A stretch of 64,000 nucleotides of DNA from Mesocentrotus franciscanus (GCA_037976565.1 CP137667.1:496001-560000), one strand, 5' to 3'. Counted from the first letter of the stretch, positions 46,858-59,344 are shown. Notes: generated from the letters alone by a model not told the origin. Numbers and translations are program-made.

Positions 46858-48421
46858 TTTATTTATCTTATTTCCACCCACTTTATTGTTAGCAAGATAA
46901 TTTGAAAATGGCTCAATCAAAAACCTTGAAAGTTGGCACACATATGTATAGGCATATGGACAAAGCAAAATAAGGTTTTCAACCTTGACCTTGACTGATG
47001 ACGTCATCTAGGCGCCATTTTGTGAAATTTTCTGAAAATCTACTCATGATCATATCTTCATAACGAAAAGTTGATTCTCATTCATTTTTATCATGATTAA
47101 GGTCAATATCCGTCCGATCAATTTCATGTCAATAAACGCCCGCTTACGCGTACATCCGCGTGTCAGTGCGCGCGCAAAATTTCAAAATGCTCAAACTCGT
47201 CTCAAATTCATTTTGCATGGGTTTTAGGCCATTTTAAGCATTTGTCAAAAAATCGCGCACACGCGCATACGTGCGCGTTTTCGTACGTAACGCCATCACA
47301 CAGCATAGAATCGCCATTTTTTTTTCTTTCATGATATTTCCCATTTTTTTCCAAACAATTTGATACCATGTTTATCTCTTTATGACCATTAATAACGGAA
47401 TGAGCGTTCATTAAAATATATGTCCGTGCGCGCGAGCTCTTGTAATACATAGCATATATGGGCAAAAACATGCCTATAAAAAATCCATTATAGCACTTTG
47501 GGATGCACAGGGATCCCCAACTTTTTTTAAATATTTGGATAGAGTATGAGTCGGAGATATGATTTCATGTCTCATTTGACCATAAAGTATATCGTGACAT
47601 CATCATAATGGCCTTGAAACTCAAAATACGAATTTGCATATTATGACGTCAGCATATTTTTCGAAAATTAATTGTATCTCTGTAAATATTTATCGATTTT
47701 CTTCCAAATTTTGATATGTTTTAGCTGAGACAATTTTCTACAAATGCAGACTCCACAATTTTTTCATTTTGACAAAGGCATCATGGCGTAATTTTGCGAT
47801 TAAAGGAGGCATGTCAATTTTTCACATTTTGCGTGTATTCTCTATGGGACATGACTTTTTTCAAAACTGGGTTCTACATTCCCGTCTTTCGCGAGCAATA
47901 TCTCCGTCATTTTAGTTTAGTTTTCGCCGAGCTTCAAGTATGTTGTAGCTGAGACAATAAGCTATCAAAATCATGCTCATATTTCACTTGCAAAGTGGGG
48001 TTTCAGAATTCCATTTTCTGTTTACATGTAATGTCTATGTGGATTATTTTGGTATATTGGTCGCAATTGACTTGAAACGTTGCATGTTGATAGGTAAGAC
48101 AAAATATTTCATATAAAAACACAAAATCGAGAATATGTATATTTCATTATGTTATGTAGATTTTAAGGTTAAAGGTCAAATATACTGTACATGGTTTCTC
48201 TTAAACAATGCTTTGTATAGACGTGAAATTTGGGACCTGAATAAGAGGATTATTTCAAAAATTTAGGTCAAATCATGCCAATGGTATCTTAACTACTTAG
48301 TATGTAAATAAGGATCAAAGGTCAAACATTTTACTGATCACTATCTCACTAACCATGTGTGGTATGTATTAATTGGAACAGCCCACCTATACTTGTTCCG
48401 AAACAAGTATTACATGTCTAG
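46858..48421 (+). mobile_element. Family A unit, diverged
   Basis: 1564 bp with degraded CpG tracts, an A-box-only module near 48052, hairpin CTTGTTCCGAAACAAG and CTAG at 48418-48421. Confidence 0.7.
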
Positions 48422-49998
48422 TTTTTCTTATTTCCACCCACTTTTTTGTTAGCAAGATAACTTGAAAATGGCTCAATCAAATACCTTAAAATTTAACACA
48501 CATATGTATAGGCATATGGAAAAAGCAAAATAAGGTTTTCAACCTTGACCTTGACTGATGACGTCATCTAGGCGCCATTTTGTGAAATTTTCTGAAAATC
48601 AACTCATGATCATATCTTCATAACGGAAAGTCATTTCTCATTCATATTTATCATGATCAAGGTCAATATCCGTTCGGTCAATTTCAGGTAAAAAAACGGG
48701 CGCGTACGCGTACGTCCGCGTGTCAGTGCGCGCGCAAAATTTAAAAATGCTCATAATCATCTCAAATTTTTTTTGCATAGGTTTTAGGCCATTTCGAGCA
48801 TTTGTCAAAAAATCGCGCACATGATATTTTCCATTTATTTCCAAACAATTTGATACCATGTTTATCTCTTTATGGCTATTAATAACGGAATGAGCGTCCG
48901 TTCAAGAAACATGTCCGTGCGCGCGAGCTCTTGTAATACATAGCATATATGGGCAAAAACATGCCTATACAAAATTCATTGTAACTCTTCAGAATGGATG
49001 GGAACTCCCAATTTTTTTCATATTTGGATAGATTATGAGTCGGAGATATGATTTCATGTCTCATTTGACCCTCAATTAACTCATGACGTCATCATAATGG
49101 CCTTGAACTCAAAATTCCAATTTGCATATTATGACGTCAGCATATTTTTGGAAAATTGATTGTATCTCTGTAAATATTGATCGATTTTCTTCCAAATTTT
49201 GATATGTTCTAGCTGAGACAATTTTCTACAAATGCAGTTATCACAATTTTTCATTTTGACAAAGGCATCATGGCGTATTTTGGCGATTAAAGGAGGCATG
49301 TCAATTTTTCACATTTTGCGTGTATTCTCTATGGGACATGACTTTTCTCAAAACTGGATTCTACATTCCCGTCTTTCGCGAGCAATATCTCCGTCGTTTC
49401 AGCTTCGTTTTTGCTGAGTTTTGAGTATGTTGTAGTTGAGATAATAAGCTATCACAATGTGCCCCTTAATTTTTTATCAGATGCCGGGATCATGCTCATA
49501 TTTCACTTGCAAAGTGGGATTTGAGAATTCCATTTTCCGTTCACGTGTAATCGCTATGGGAAATGTTTGGTATATCGGTAAGGCACTTGACTTCCGACCT
49601 CGAGATCCCTGGTTCGAGTCCGGGCGTCTCCAACAACTTTTTTCTTCACTTTTTTTTTCATTTTGACCTTTCACTGTACCATCTCCTTTAAATATTATAA
49701 CACGTAGAATCGCAAATAATGTATTAAACAACCATATTTACTTTATTATTACCCTTTATCACTTGATCCATTACTTTTTGCGTGTAATCCCTATGGGAGA
49801 TGACTTTTTCTCAAATCTGGATTCTACATTCCTGTCTTTTGCGAGCAATATCTCCGTCGTTTTAGCTTCGTTTACGCTGAACTTCGAGTATGTTGTAGCT
49901 GAGACAATAAGCTATCTCAAATGTGCCCTTGATTTTGTCTTAAATTTTAGTTGGACCAGCCCACCTATACTTGTTCTAAACAATTATTACAAATCTAG
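48422..49998 (+). mobile_element. Family A unit with best-preserved tRNA-Arg-like module
   Basis: 1577 bp. A deletion has removed part of the CpG-rich tract. The 3' end resembles units 1-6 but the hairpin arm is changed (AACAATTA). CTAG at 49995-49998. Confidence 0.75.
49559..49631 (+). tRNA. tRNA-Arg(CCG)-like sequence, best copy
   Basis: 73 nt. Acceptor GGAAATG/CGTCTCC pairs 6 of 7 including a wobble, A box TGGTATATCGG and B box GGTTCGAGTCC match the Pol III consensus, anticodon stem TTGAC/CTCGA pairs 4 of 5, and the loop TTCCGAC places CCG with U33 and A37. The T-stem pairs 5 of 5 including a wobble. AACAAC then a T-run follow. A true tRNA gene is possible, but its position in a transposon, weak D-stem and acceptor mismatch favour a tRNA-derived module. 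Confidence 0.55.
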
Positions 49999-50481
49999 TT
50001 TCCATTCTATCTTAGATTCTTTTGTAATATTCGTGTTAGCTTTTCTTTTGTAAACAGTAAATAATTAAGGAGGTGGTTCTACTGTCAGTTGTTATACATG
50101 TATATATATGTGTTTTCGTTACCTTTTAATCTTTGTAATATAGTTTTTATATTTACTCATATCCATGTGTTGTGTGTGTGTGTGTCTTTTTGAGTGTGAG
50201 TGTATGTTTGTGTCATGTTATGTATGCGTGTGTGTATGACCTGTCTGTGTGCATGTTTGGTAGGTCCATCTTGAGTAGTCTTTTACAAGACTTTTATGTG
50301 TATAGAATTTATTGTACCATTGGTTTTCTTAATTGTAAATAATGGATACCATTGTTGAAGAAGATGTGAACATAATGCTAAGAGACTGTGCATATGTTGA
50401 TTGTGGTGCATTTGAACAGAACCTACAAGGAAATTTTGATCTTTTTCATGTAAATGCCAGGAGTTTAATGTAAGAATTATG
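49999..50481 (+). other. Low-copy segment, possible non-LTR retrotransposon 5' end
   Basis: Not shared with other repeats here. GT microsatellite (50166-50186) and TGTGTG-rich text, then a short frame from 50342 and the gap. Confidence 0.35.
50342..50473 (+). pseudogene. Short frame resembling the start of a non-LTR retrotransposon endonuclease
   Basis: 43 codons from ATG to TAA. The end reads NFDLFHVNARSLM; 'NARSL' a few residues after a hydrophobic strand is typical of the first part of the AP-like endonuclease in CR1/jockey-type elements. The stop right after SLM or the adjoining gap cuts it off. Recognition rests on about ten residues. Confidence 0.3.
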
Positions 50482-50981
50482 NNNNNNNNNNNNNNNNNNN
50501 NNNNNNNNNNNNNNNNNNNNNNNNNNNNNNNNNNNNNNNNNNNNNNNNNNNNNNNNNNNNNNNNNNNNNNNNNNNNNNNNNNNNNNNNNNNNNNNNNNNN
50601 NNNNNNNNNNNNNNNNNNNNNNNNNNNNNNNNNNNNNNNNNNNNNNNNNNNNNNNNNNNNNNNNNNNNNNNNNNNNNNNNNNNNNNNNNNNNNNNNNNNN
50701 NNNNNNNNNNNNNNNNNNNNNNNNNNNNNNNNNNNNNNNNNNNNNNNNNNNNNNNNNNNNNNNNNNNNNNNNNNNNNNNNNNNNNNNNNNNNNNNNNNNN
50801 NNNNNNNNNNNNNNNNNNNNNNNNNNNNNNNNNNNNNNNNNNNNNNNNNNNNNNNNNNNNNNNNNNNNNNNNNNNNNNNNNNNNNNNNNNNNNNNNNNNN
50901 NNNNNNNNNNNNNNNNNNNNNNNNNNNNNNNNNNNNNNNNNNNNNNNNNNNNNNNNNNNNNNNNNNNNNNNNNNNNNNNNN
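50482..50981. other. Assembly gap, 500 N
   Basis: Exactly 500 N. The right inverted-repeat arm begins at its edge. Confidence 1.
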
Positions 50982-51754
50982 AGGTGAAATTTAGGATAAT
51001 CCCAAATATTGAGATAATTACATCAATAGAAATCTTGTAACCCCAGAATAACACTAAATGGCGTTAAACCGACAAAACAAGTTCAGAATAGTTAATTTAA
51101 GAGTAAACTCCACAAACATCTCGAAGTCGGAAACCCGGAAATGCACGGAATTGCCGGGTCCTCTATTCTTGACGTCACGACCGGGGATCATGGGCTGAGT
51201 GGAGAGTGAATGCCAATGATATGCCTACGTAAATGCTATATCCTGTTAGAGCTTTGAATTTTTCTTGTTAATGAGTGTTTGTGATAGATTTTCTGTTTTT
51301 ATTTGAATGAAGAATAACTAAGCAAACTTTCCAGTCGTTGATTTCTTTTTATATCCTCACATTATCCTTTTGGTAGAGTTTTAAGACGGGTTTACTGCTT
51401 GGAAAATATAAATCATATGCAGGTATGAATAGGCGGGAGTACATATACATTATCTTGTCATCAGATAAGGTACAGGAGCAGTTTTGTGAAACGAATAGGC
51501 CTAGAACTGTGACTGTAATCATCATGGATGTGTTTGACTGCCTCAAAAAAAGGATACAGAACCAGTTAGATATTTGTTTTAAATATATATATATCACACT
51601 TGAACGAGATCAAGCTTCTCTATTTAGCGGACGACGTCTATGAACGATATTCATCCGCGAGTGATACGGCTCGCACGAACGTTCGTGAAGCGAGCTAGCG
51701 GAATCGGCAGGTAAGACCAGGCCTCTGCTCTAGGGGCTTGTTGAACGTATACAT

Positions 51755-51903
51755 CGCCGAAATTGTCATTGAGCTCCATGTTGAAATTCTTGCAGCCGTA
51801 TTTAAACTGTTACTGTCAATGGATGACGTCATCTTCCTCCATGCGCAGTAACAGTTTAAAATACGGCTGCAAGAATTTCAACATGGAGCTCAATTTCGGC
51901 GAT
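51755..51903. repeat. Long palindrome, right-arm copy
   Basis: Mirror of 29263-29411. One T is missing in one arm (GTATTTAAAC versus GTATTTTAAAC on the other side), so pairing is slightly less perfect. Confidence 0.85.
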
Positions 51904-52248
51904 GAAAATCCGGAAAAAGACCCTTAAACGCATCATACAGTCAATCTGGTAAGTGGAACCGATGTAGTTTAGCCTAGGCCTAATTTACAATAATAAATGC
52001 ATCGGATATGCATCGGGTAAAATGTAGTGTATTTTGGGCATAAGTTTACTGCTCGGACGCGAGCAGTAGTTTGCAATGCAGTCGCTATGGTCGGCTTCTG
52101 TCTCTAAAGAGAGGAGCCGACCCTACCCAAATCAGAGCCAGAGGCAGAAATCTTCGGTCTAGACTGCCGCTACTCCCCGGCCCCGGCTGCAGGAACGTCT
52201 CATTGCGCTCTGACTTCTATCGTCTTCTCCCCCACTTGTACTTGCGTC

Positions 52249-52374
52249 CTACAAACTTCCATCATCATCCTCGTCTGCACTCTCGTCCCTTTCTCCTTCA
52301 TTACTTTCATCATCTTTCTCCATAAACTCTTCAAAATCCATAAAAAGATCGTTCTGGTCAAACTCTCCAGCCAT
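52249..52374 (-). pseudogene. Acidic 41-codon reading frame, right-arm copy
   Basis: MAGEFDQNDLFMDFEEFMEK, then a strongly acidic stretch (DESNEGERDESADEDDDGS) and a TAG. In the same frame beyond the stop the text remains protein-like (Ser/Gly/Asp-rich, then SCSRGRG), suggesting one in-frame nonsense mutation or an unrecognised splice. The acidic and then basic pattern resembles transposase or chromatin-protein N-termini, but no family can be named. Confidence 0.35.
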
Positions 52375-52965
52375 TATCAATTGATATAATTATATAATAT
52401 GTACCGCACGTGAATCGAAAGTATATGTATAAATTAAGCGAGCTAGACCGAACGAGAAAGACTCGAACGAAGCCAAACGACCGGATCTACTTTACCGAGC
52501 ACACGAAAACAATCTCACCAAATTCAACACACTCGAACAAAATAACATGGTGAAAATATCGACTAATATCGCATCGTTGGCTTGTTTATGTCATAATTCT
52601 GAAAGGGGAATTGATATTAGTACTATGAAATATTAGGGGAAGGTGAAGAATTCTACATAGAGTTATGAAACTAAACTTTGAAACTAAATAGCAGAAATTC
52701 GTATCTGGCTGCCCATGTTTTTCTATGGAACATCCGGGTACGTGAATATACTCGTCCCCGGGCGTGACGTCACAAATAGTGGACCAGCTCCGTGACTGAC
52801 TTTCTAGGCAAGAGAGGAGGCTATTTTTCGACATTTCAATTGAGGATATCCAGTAGCTAGAAGATTTTTGTGATATGCAATGAAAATGAACAACTTCGAA
52901 ATAACAAAGGCGTGCCGTAGGTACCAAATTAATGGACATTTATTGTCCTAGAATATGAGCTTTAA

Positions 52966-53486
52966 AGATACTATGTCCCTTTTGCAGCCAACATCAAATT
53001 CGTAGAACTTTGCAGGAATTATGAATATGTCATGTATGTCCTATCTGTGAAATTTAAACCTTAGCAGTGTCCTAATATTCAAATTATGCAAGGAAACCCG
53101 TTTACTTGCTAGACTTCACTGTCAGACACTATTAAGTGACTGACTGGCTTTTTTTCTTTGGTAATAACATACATATAATGAGCTGTAAAGAGTACATGAG
53201 CATTTGTCTACATCAATAACCCACTTCTTGTAATTGTCAAAATTAAACTAATTGAATCTTTGCGCAGCACAAAACGTACGACCATTCTGTACAATGGTCT
53301 GAAAATCAGATTATTACTTACTGTCTTGGTAGCACTTAAATCGATTCGACAACTAATAGTCGTTATTTTCCCACTTAAAGACATTTTCAAGCCCTTTTTT
53401 TTAGGAAGTTCTAAATTAGTATTATCTTTCAAATACCGTTGGAATTTAACCTTTCATTTTTTGCCTGCAAATGGGACATAGTATCT
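52966..53486 (-). mobile_element. TTAA-flanked MITE, right-arm copy (521 bp)
   Basis: TTAA at 52962-52965 and 53487-53490, ends AGATACTATGTCCC and the inverse of GGGACATAGTATCT. Mirrors 27668-28194. Confidence 0.65.
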
Positions 53487-53599
53487 TTAAATACATTAAT
53501 TTATGACATATTGTCTATTGTCTTGATTGTTTTCTACTTAGTTCTTTTTCCTATCTTATTTTTTCAAGATATATTCTAATGTTTCCTTGTATTGATTAG

Positions 53600-54344
53600 C
53601 TTCATTTATTTTCATTTTTTGGAGATAGCCTCAATTCTCCAAAAATATGCTGACGTCATAATATGCAAATTCGTATTTTGAGTTTCAAGGCCATTATGAT
53701 GACGTCATGATTACTTGATGGCCAAATGAGACATGAAATCATATCTCCGACCCATACTCTATCCAAATATGGAAAAGGTTTGAGGGTTCCATGCATCCAA
53801 AAGAGCTACAATGGATTGTTTATAGGCATGTTTTTGCCCATATATGCTATGTATTAAAAGAGCTGCGCGCACGGACATTTAACTTTAATGGACGCTCATT
53901 CCCTTATTAATGGTCATAGAGAGATAAACATGGTATCAAATTGTTCGAAAAAATGAGGAATATCGTGTCAAAAAAATCTAGGAGGAATTATTTTGCGTTC
54001 GGCCGTGACGAACGAAAACGCGCGCGCATGCGCGCGCGACTTTATGAAATGCTAATGCTAATAATGGCGTACGTGCGCGTTTTTGACCTGAAATTGACCG
54101 GACGGATATTGACCTTGATCATGATAAATATGAATGAGAAGCGACTTTTCGTTATGAAGATATGATCAAGAGTAGATTTTCAAAAATTTTACAAAATGGC
54201 GCCTAGATGACGTCATCAGTCAAGGTCAAGGTTGAAAACGTTATTTAGATTTTTCCATATGCCTATACATTTTTCAAGGATTTGATTTAGCCATTTTCAA
54301 ATTATCTTGCTAACAAAAAGTGATTGGAAATAAGAAAAATAAAC
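53600..54344 (-). mobile_element. Family A fragment in right arm
   Basis: Mirror of 26799-27536 with CpG tracts and the TGACGTCATC block. Joins at about 54344 to a unit lacking its 3' hairpin and CTAG. Confidence 0.6.
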
Positions 54345-56178
54345 TATTAGTGTGCCAAATTTCATGTCTATACAAAGCAATGTTTTAGAGAAACCATGTA
54401 CAGTATATTTGACCTTTAACCTTAAAATCTAAATAACATAATGACATTTTTTAATTTTTATATCAACATGCAACATTTCAAGTCAATTGCGACCAATATA
54501 CCAAAATACTCCACATAGACATTACACGTATACGGAATATGGAATTTTCAAATCACATTTTGTAGTTAAAATATCACCATGATCTCATTATCTGATTTAA
54601 AAAAAAATATGACATCCTGTGTAGGAAATTGTCCCAGCTACAACATATCCGAAGCTGGCAGAAAATCGAGCAAAAATAATCGAGATATTGCTCAAACAAG
54701 ACTGGAATGTAGAATGAAGATTTCAGAAAAAGTCACCTCCCATAGAGATACACGCAAAATTAGGCATTTTATTACATTGTTTGTGATTGTATATGATAAT
54801 ATGTTATAATAGTCGAAGAAGATCATAAAATCAAATTTAAAACGACGGCAAAAAAAAAAAAAAAATGACCCACCAGGAATCGAACTTGGGTCGCCGGAAT
54901 GGGAGGCAAGTGCTATGACCACTATACCAAAATAATCCACATAGACATTACACGTGAACGGAAAATGGAATTCTCAAATCCCACTTTGCAAGTGAAATAT
55001 GAGCATGATCCCGGCATCTGATCGAAAAATAAAGGGCACACTTGTGATAGCTTATTGTCTCAGCTACAACATACTCGAAGCTCAGCGAAAACAAAACTAA
55101 AACGACGGAGATATTGCTCGCGAAAGACGGAATGTAGAATCCAGTTTTGAAAAAAGTCATGTCCCATAGAGAATACACGCAAAATGTGAAAAATTGACAT
55201 GCCTCCTTTAATCGCAAAAATACGCCATGATGCCTTCGTCAAAATTAAAATCGTGGTGACTGCATTTGTAGAAAATTGTCTCAGCTAGAACATATCAAAA
55301 TTTGGAAGAAAATCGATCAATATTTACAGAGATACAATCAATTTTCCAAAAATATGCTGACGTCATAATATGCAAATTGAAATTTTGAGTTCGGAGGCCA
55401 TTATGATGACGTCATGAGTTAATTGAGGGTCAAATGAGACATGAAATCATATCTCCGACTCATAATCTATCCAAATATGAAAAAAATTGGGAGTTCCCAT
55501 CCATTCTGAAGAGTTACAATGAATTTTGTATAGGCATGTTTTTGCCCATATATGCTATGTATTACAAGAGCTCGCGCGCACGGACATTTATCTTGAATGG
55601 ACGCTCATCTTGTTATTAATGGTCATAAAGAAATAAACATGGTATCAAATTGTTTGAAAAATATGGGAAATATCATGAAAGAAAAAAATGGCGATTTTAT
55701 GTTCTATAATCGTGTTACGCGCGAAAACGCGCGCGCATGTGCGTGTGCGCGATTTTTTATAAAATGCTTAAAATGGCCTGAAACGTATCCAAAATGAATT
55801 TGAGACAATTTGGAGCATTTTGAAATTTTGCGCGCGCGCAGACGCGCGGACGTACGCATGCGCGCGCGTTTTACCTGAAATTGACCGGACGGATATTGAC
55901 CTTGATCATGATAAATATGAATGAAAATGACTTTTCGTTATGAAGATATGATCATGAGTAGATTTTCAGAAAATTTTACAAAATGGCGCCTAGATGACGT
56001 CATCAGTCAAGGTCAAGGTTGAAAACCTTATTGTGCTTTGTTTATATGCCAATACATATGTGTGCCAAATTTCAAGGTATTTGATTTAACCATTTTCAAG
56101 TTATCTTGCTAACAAAAAGTGGGTCGAAATAAGAAAAATAAATAAATAATAAATAAAGGCAATTTTAACAAAATTATG
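54345..56178 (-). mobile_element. Family A sequence, minus strand
   Basis: Begins at the shared deletion join (TATTAGTGTGCC). The stretch to 54750 belongs to the inverted repeat; beyond it come a Gly-like module, monomers, CpG-rich tracts and a 5' start near 56140. The 3' terminus is missing. Confidence 0.65.
54866..54928 (-). tRNA. tRNA-Gly(CCC)-like module with T-run
   Basis: Minus-strand copy with intact A and B boxes; a long A-run on plus just before 54866 is the T-run after it. Confidence 0.45.
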
Positions 56179-56322
56179 AGGTGGTCTGTATGATATACAG
56201 CCCACCTAATAAAGGCGATTTTAACAAAATTATAAGGTGGTCTGTATGATATACAGCCCACCTAATAATATAGGCAATTTTAACGAAAACATAAGGTGGT
56301 CTGTATTTTATACAGCCCACCT
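56179..56322 (-). repeat. Three tandem family A 5'-terminal palindromes
   Basis: Palindromes AGGTGGTCTGTA...TACAGCCCACCT at 56179-56207, 56235-56263 and 56294-56322, with GGCAATTTTAAC-like spacers, period 56-59 bp. Each is the 5' end of an A element with almost nothing after it. Confidence 0.75.
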
Positions 56323-56324
56323 GA

Positions 56325-58120
56325 CTAGACATATAATACTTGTTAATAACAAGTATAGGTGGGCTGTTCCAAGTACATGCCACAATGTTTAGTGACATAC
56401 TAAGTAGTTAAGAAAACATTGGCATGATTTGACCTTATTTTTTTGAAATAATCCTCTTATTCAGGTCTATTAGTGTGCCAAATTTCTAGTCTATACGATG
56501 CATGGTTTTAGAGAAACCATGTACAGTATATTTGACCTTTGACCCTCAAATCTAAATATCAAAATGAAATATGCATTTTCTAGATTTTGTTTTTATAAGA
56601 AATCATATCTCCGACTCATACTCTATCCAACTATGAATAAAAAATTAATACACGACAAGGACTCAGATTTCCCATAAGGTTGTACTCAAACGATTGACAT
56701 ATTTCTCCCATAGATATAACACGCAAAATTAGGCATTTTATTACATTGTTTGTGATAGTATATGATAATATGTTATAATAGTCGAAGAAGATCATAAAAT
56801 CAAATTCAAAACGACGGCAAAAAAAAAAAAAAAATTGACCCACCAGGAATCGAACTTGGGTCGCCGGAATGGGAGGCAAGTGCTATGACCACTATACCAA
56901 AATAATCCACATAGACATTACACGTGAACGGAAAATGGAATTCTCAAATCCCACTTTGCAAGTGAAATATGAGCATGATCCCGGCATCTGATCGAAAAAT
57001 AAAGGGCACACTTGTGATAGCTTATTGTCTCAGCTACAACATACTCAAAGCTCAGCGGAACAAAACTAAAACGACGGAGATATTGCTCGCGAAAGACGGG
57101 AATGTAGAATCCAGTTTTGAGAAAAAGTCATGTCCCATAGAGAATACACGCAAAATGTGAAAAATTGACATGCCTCCTTTAATCGCAAAAATACGCCATG
57201 ATGCCTTTGTCAAAATGAAAAATCGTGGTGACTGCATTTGTAGAAAATTGTCTCAGCTAGAACATATCAAAATTTGGAAGAAAATCGATCAATATTTACA
57301 GAGATACAATCAATTTTCCAAAAATATGCTGACGTCATAATATGCAAATTGAAATTTTGAGTTCGGAGGCCATTATGATGACGTCATGAGTTAATTGAGG
57401 GTCAAATGAGACATGAAATCATATCTCCGACTCATAATCTATCCAAATATGAAAAAAATTGGGAGTTCCCATCCATTCTGAAGAGTTACAATGAATTTTG
57501 TATAGGCATGTTTTTGCCCATATATGCTATGTATTACAAGAGCTCGCGCGCACGGACATTTATCTTGAATGGACGCTCATCTTGTTATTAATGGTCAATA
57601 AGAGATAAACATGGTATCAAATTGTTTGAAAAAATATGGGAAATATCATGAAAGAAAAAAATGGCGATTTTATGTTGTGTAATGGTGTTACGCGCGAAAA
57701 CGCGCGCATGTGCGTGTGCGCGATTTTTTATAAAATGCTTAAAATGGCCTGAAACGTATCCAAAATGAATTTGAGACGATTTTGAGCATTTTGAAATTTT
57801 GCGCGCGCTAACGCGCGGACGTACGCATGCGCGCGTTTTTTGACCTGAAATTGACCGGACGGATATTGACCTTGATCATGATAAATATGAATGAGAAATG
57901 ACTTTCCGTTATGAAGATATGATCATGAGTAGATTTTCAGAAAATTTTACAAAATGGCGCCTAGATGACGTCATCAGTCAAGGTCAAGGTTGAAAACGTT
58001 TTTGCTTTGTCCATATGCCTATACATATGTGTGCCAAATTTCAAGGCATTTGATTGAGCCATTTTCAAATTATCTTGCTAACAATAAAGTGGGTGGAAAT
58101 AAGAAAAATAAAGAATAACG
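56325..58120 (-). mobile_element. Family A unit, minus strand, Gly-like type
   Basis: 3' CTAG at 56325-56328 with hairpin CTTGTTATTAACAAG; 5' start AATAAAGAATAA near 58110, abutting a family B 3' end. Confidence 0.7.
56837..56899 (-). tRNA. tRNA-Gly(CCC)-like module with T-run
   Basis: Same module, intact boxes, and a T-run on the minus strand after GGGTCA. Confidence 0.45.
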
Positions 58121-59284
58121 ACATTTAATTCGTCATGAGGACGAATTAGGTGGTCTGTCTTCAATTCTATGATCATGCTCATCCTCAATTCAATGATCCA
58201 ATATAATGATGTTAATGTAAAATGATGTATTAAGATATAAATTGATGAATGAAGTACTGATGAACTGATAGATTGAACTGATGTGAAATGAACTGAATTG
58301 ATGAGCTAAACTGATGAACTGATGAAATTATTTTGAACTGTGACCTGAACTGAAGTGATAACTCAACTGATGAACAAAATATTGAGAAATGATTATGATC
58401 AAGATCATGATCAATATGCTAACGTCATAATACGCAAATTGAAATTTTGAATTCGGAGGCTATTATGATGACGTCATGAGTTAATTGAGGATCAAATGAG
58501 ACATGAAATCATATCTCCAACTCATAATCTATCTAAATATGAAAAAAAATTGGGAGTTCCCATCCATTCTGAAGAGTAACAATGAATTTTGTATAGGCAT
58601 GTTTTGCCCATGTATTGTGGATAGAGATAGCGCAGGTCCGCGGGTGCTATCAATTTTGACGGACGCTCATTGCGTTATTACTGGTCAGAAAAAGGGGAAC
58701 AAGGTATCAAAATGCTTGGAAAAATATGCCAAATATGATGACAGAGAAAATTTGGCGATTCTATGATGCAAAATACCAGAACGCCCGAAAACGCGCGCAT
58801 GCGCGCGTGCGCGTTTTTTTGAAAAATGCTTAAAATGGCCTGAAACGTATTCAAAAAGAATTTGAGACGATTTGGAGCATTTTGAAAATTTGCGCGCGCG
58901 CTAGCGCGCGGACGTACGCATGCGCGCGCGTTTTTTGACCTGAAATTGACCGGACGGATATTGACCTTGATCATGATAAATATGAATGAGAAATGACTTT
59001 CCGTTATAAAGATATGATCGTGAGTTGAAAGTACCAAAAAAAAAACACAAAATGGCGCCATGATGACGTCATGAAGACTTGATAACCTTGAAAATGTTCC
59101 TGTCACGTCTTATGACCATGACCTATGACTGTGCCAAAATTGAACGAAATTGACTAAACTGATCTTGAGTTATCCTGTTAACAAAAAAGTGTGCAAATAA
59201 ATAAAAATAAATAATAAATAATAAGAAAGAAAATTCTGACGAAATCAATAGGTGATCTGTCGATACCGACAGACCACCTAATAA
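58121..59284 (-). mobile_element. Family B element, short form (~1.16 kb)
   Basis: The 5' end on minus, TTATTAGGTGGTCTGTC with its palindrome (59250-59279), equals the start of the long B element. The 3' end GACAGACCACCTAATTCGTC plus hairpin is also the same, but CTAG is replaced by CGTT. It lacks the 224-bp satellite and most of the interior, keeping degenerate GATGAACT repeats (58230-58380). Confidence 0.65.
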
Positions 59285-59314
59285 ATAAATAAAGGCAATT
59301 CTAACGAAAACATA

Positions 59315-59343
59315 AGGTGGTCTGTATTATATACAGCCCACCT
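59315..59343 (-). repeat. Solitary family A 5'-terminal palindrome
   Basis: AGGTGGTCTGTATTATATACAGCCCACCT-type palindrome beside the B element's 5' end, preceded by GGCAATTCTAACG as in the triplet at 56.2 kb. Confidence 0.65.
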
Positions 59344-59344
59344 A

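Larger units (their letters stand above)
50982..54750 (-). repeat. Right arm of 3.8-kb inverted repeat
   Basis: Inverse of 26391-30188; all sub-features appear mirrored (palindrome, acidic frame, MITE, A fragments with the same missing 3' end). Shared internal deletions show that both arms derive from one ancestral segment and are not separate insertions into different units. Confidence 0.9.

Noticed and set aside
58678..59106. 142-codon frame on the minus strand of the short B element
   Set aside because: It runs through CpG tracts and MITE-like text of the transposon and corresponds to broken frames in the long B element.
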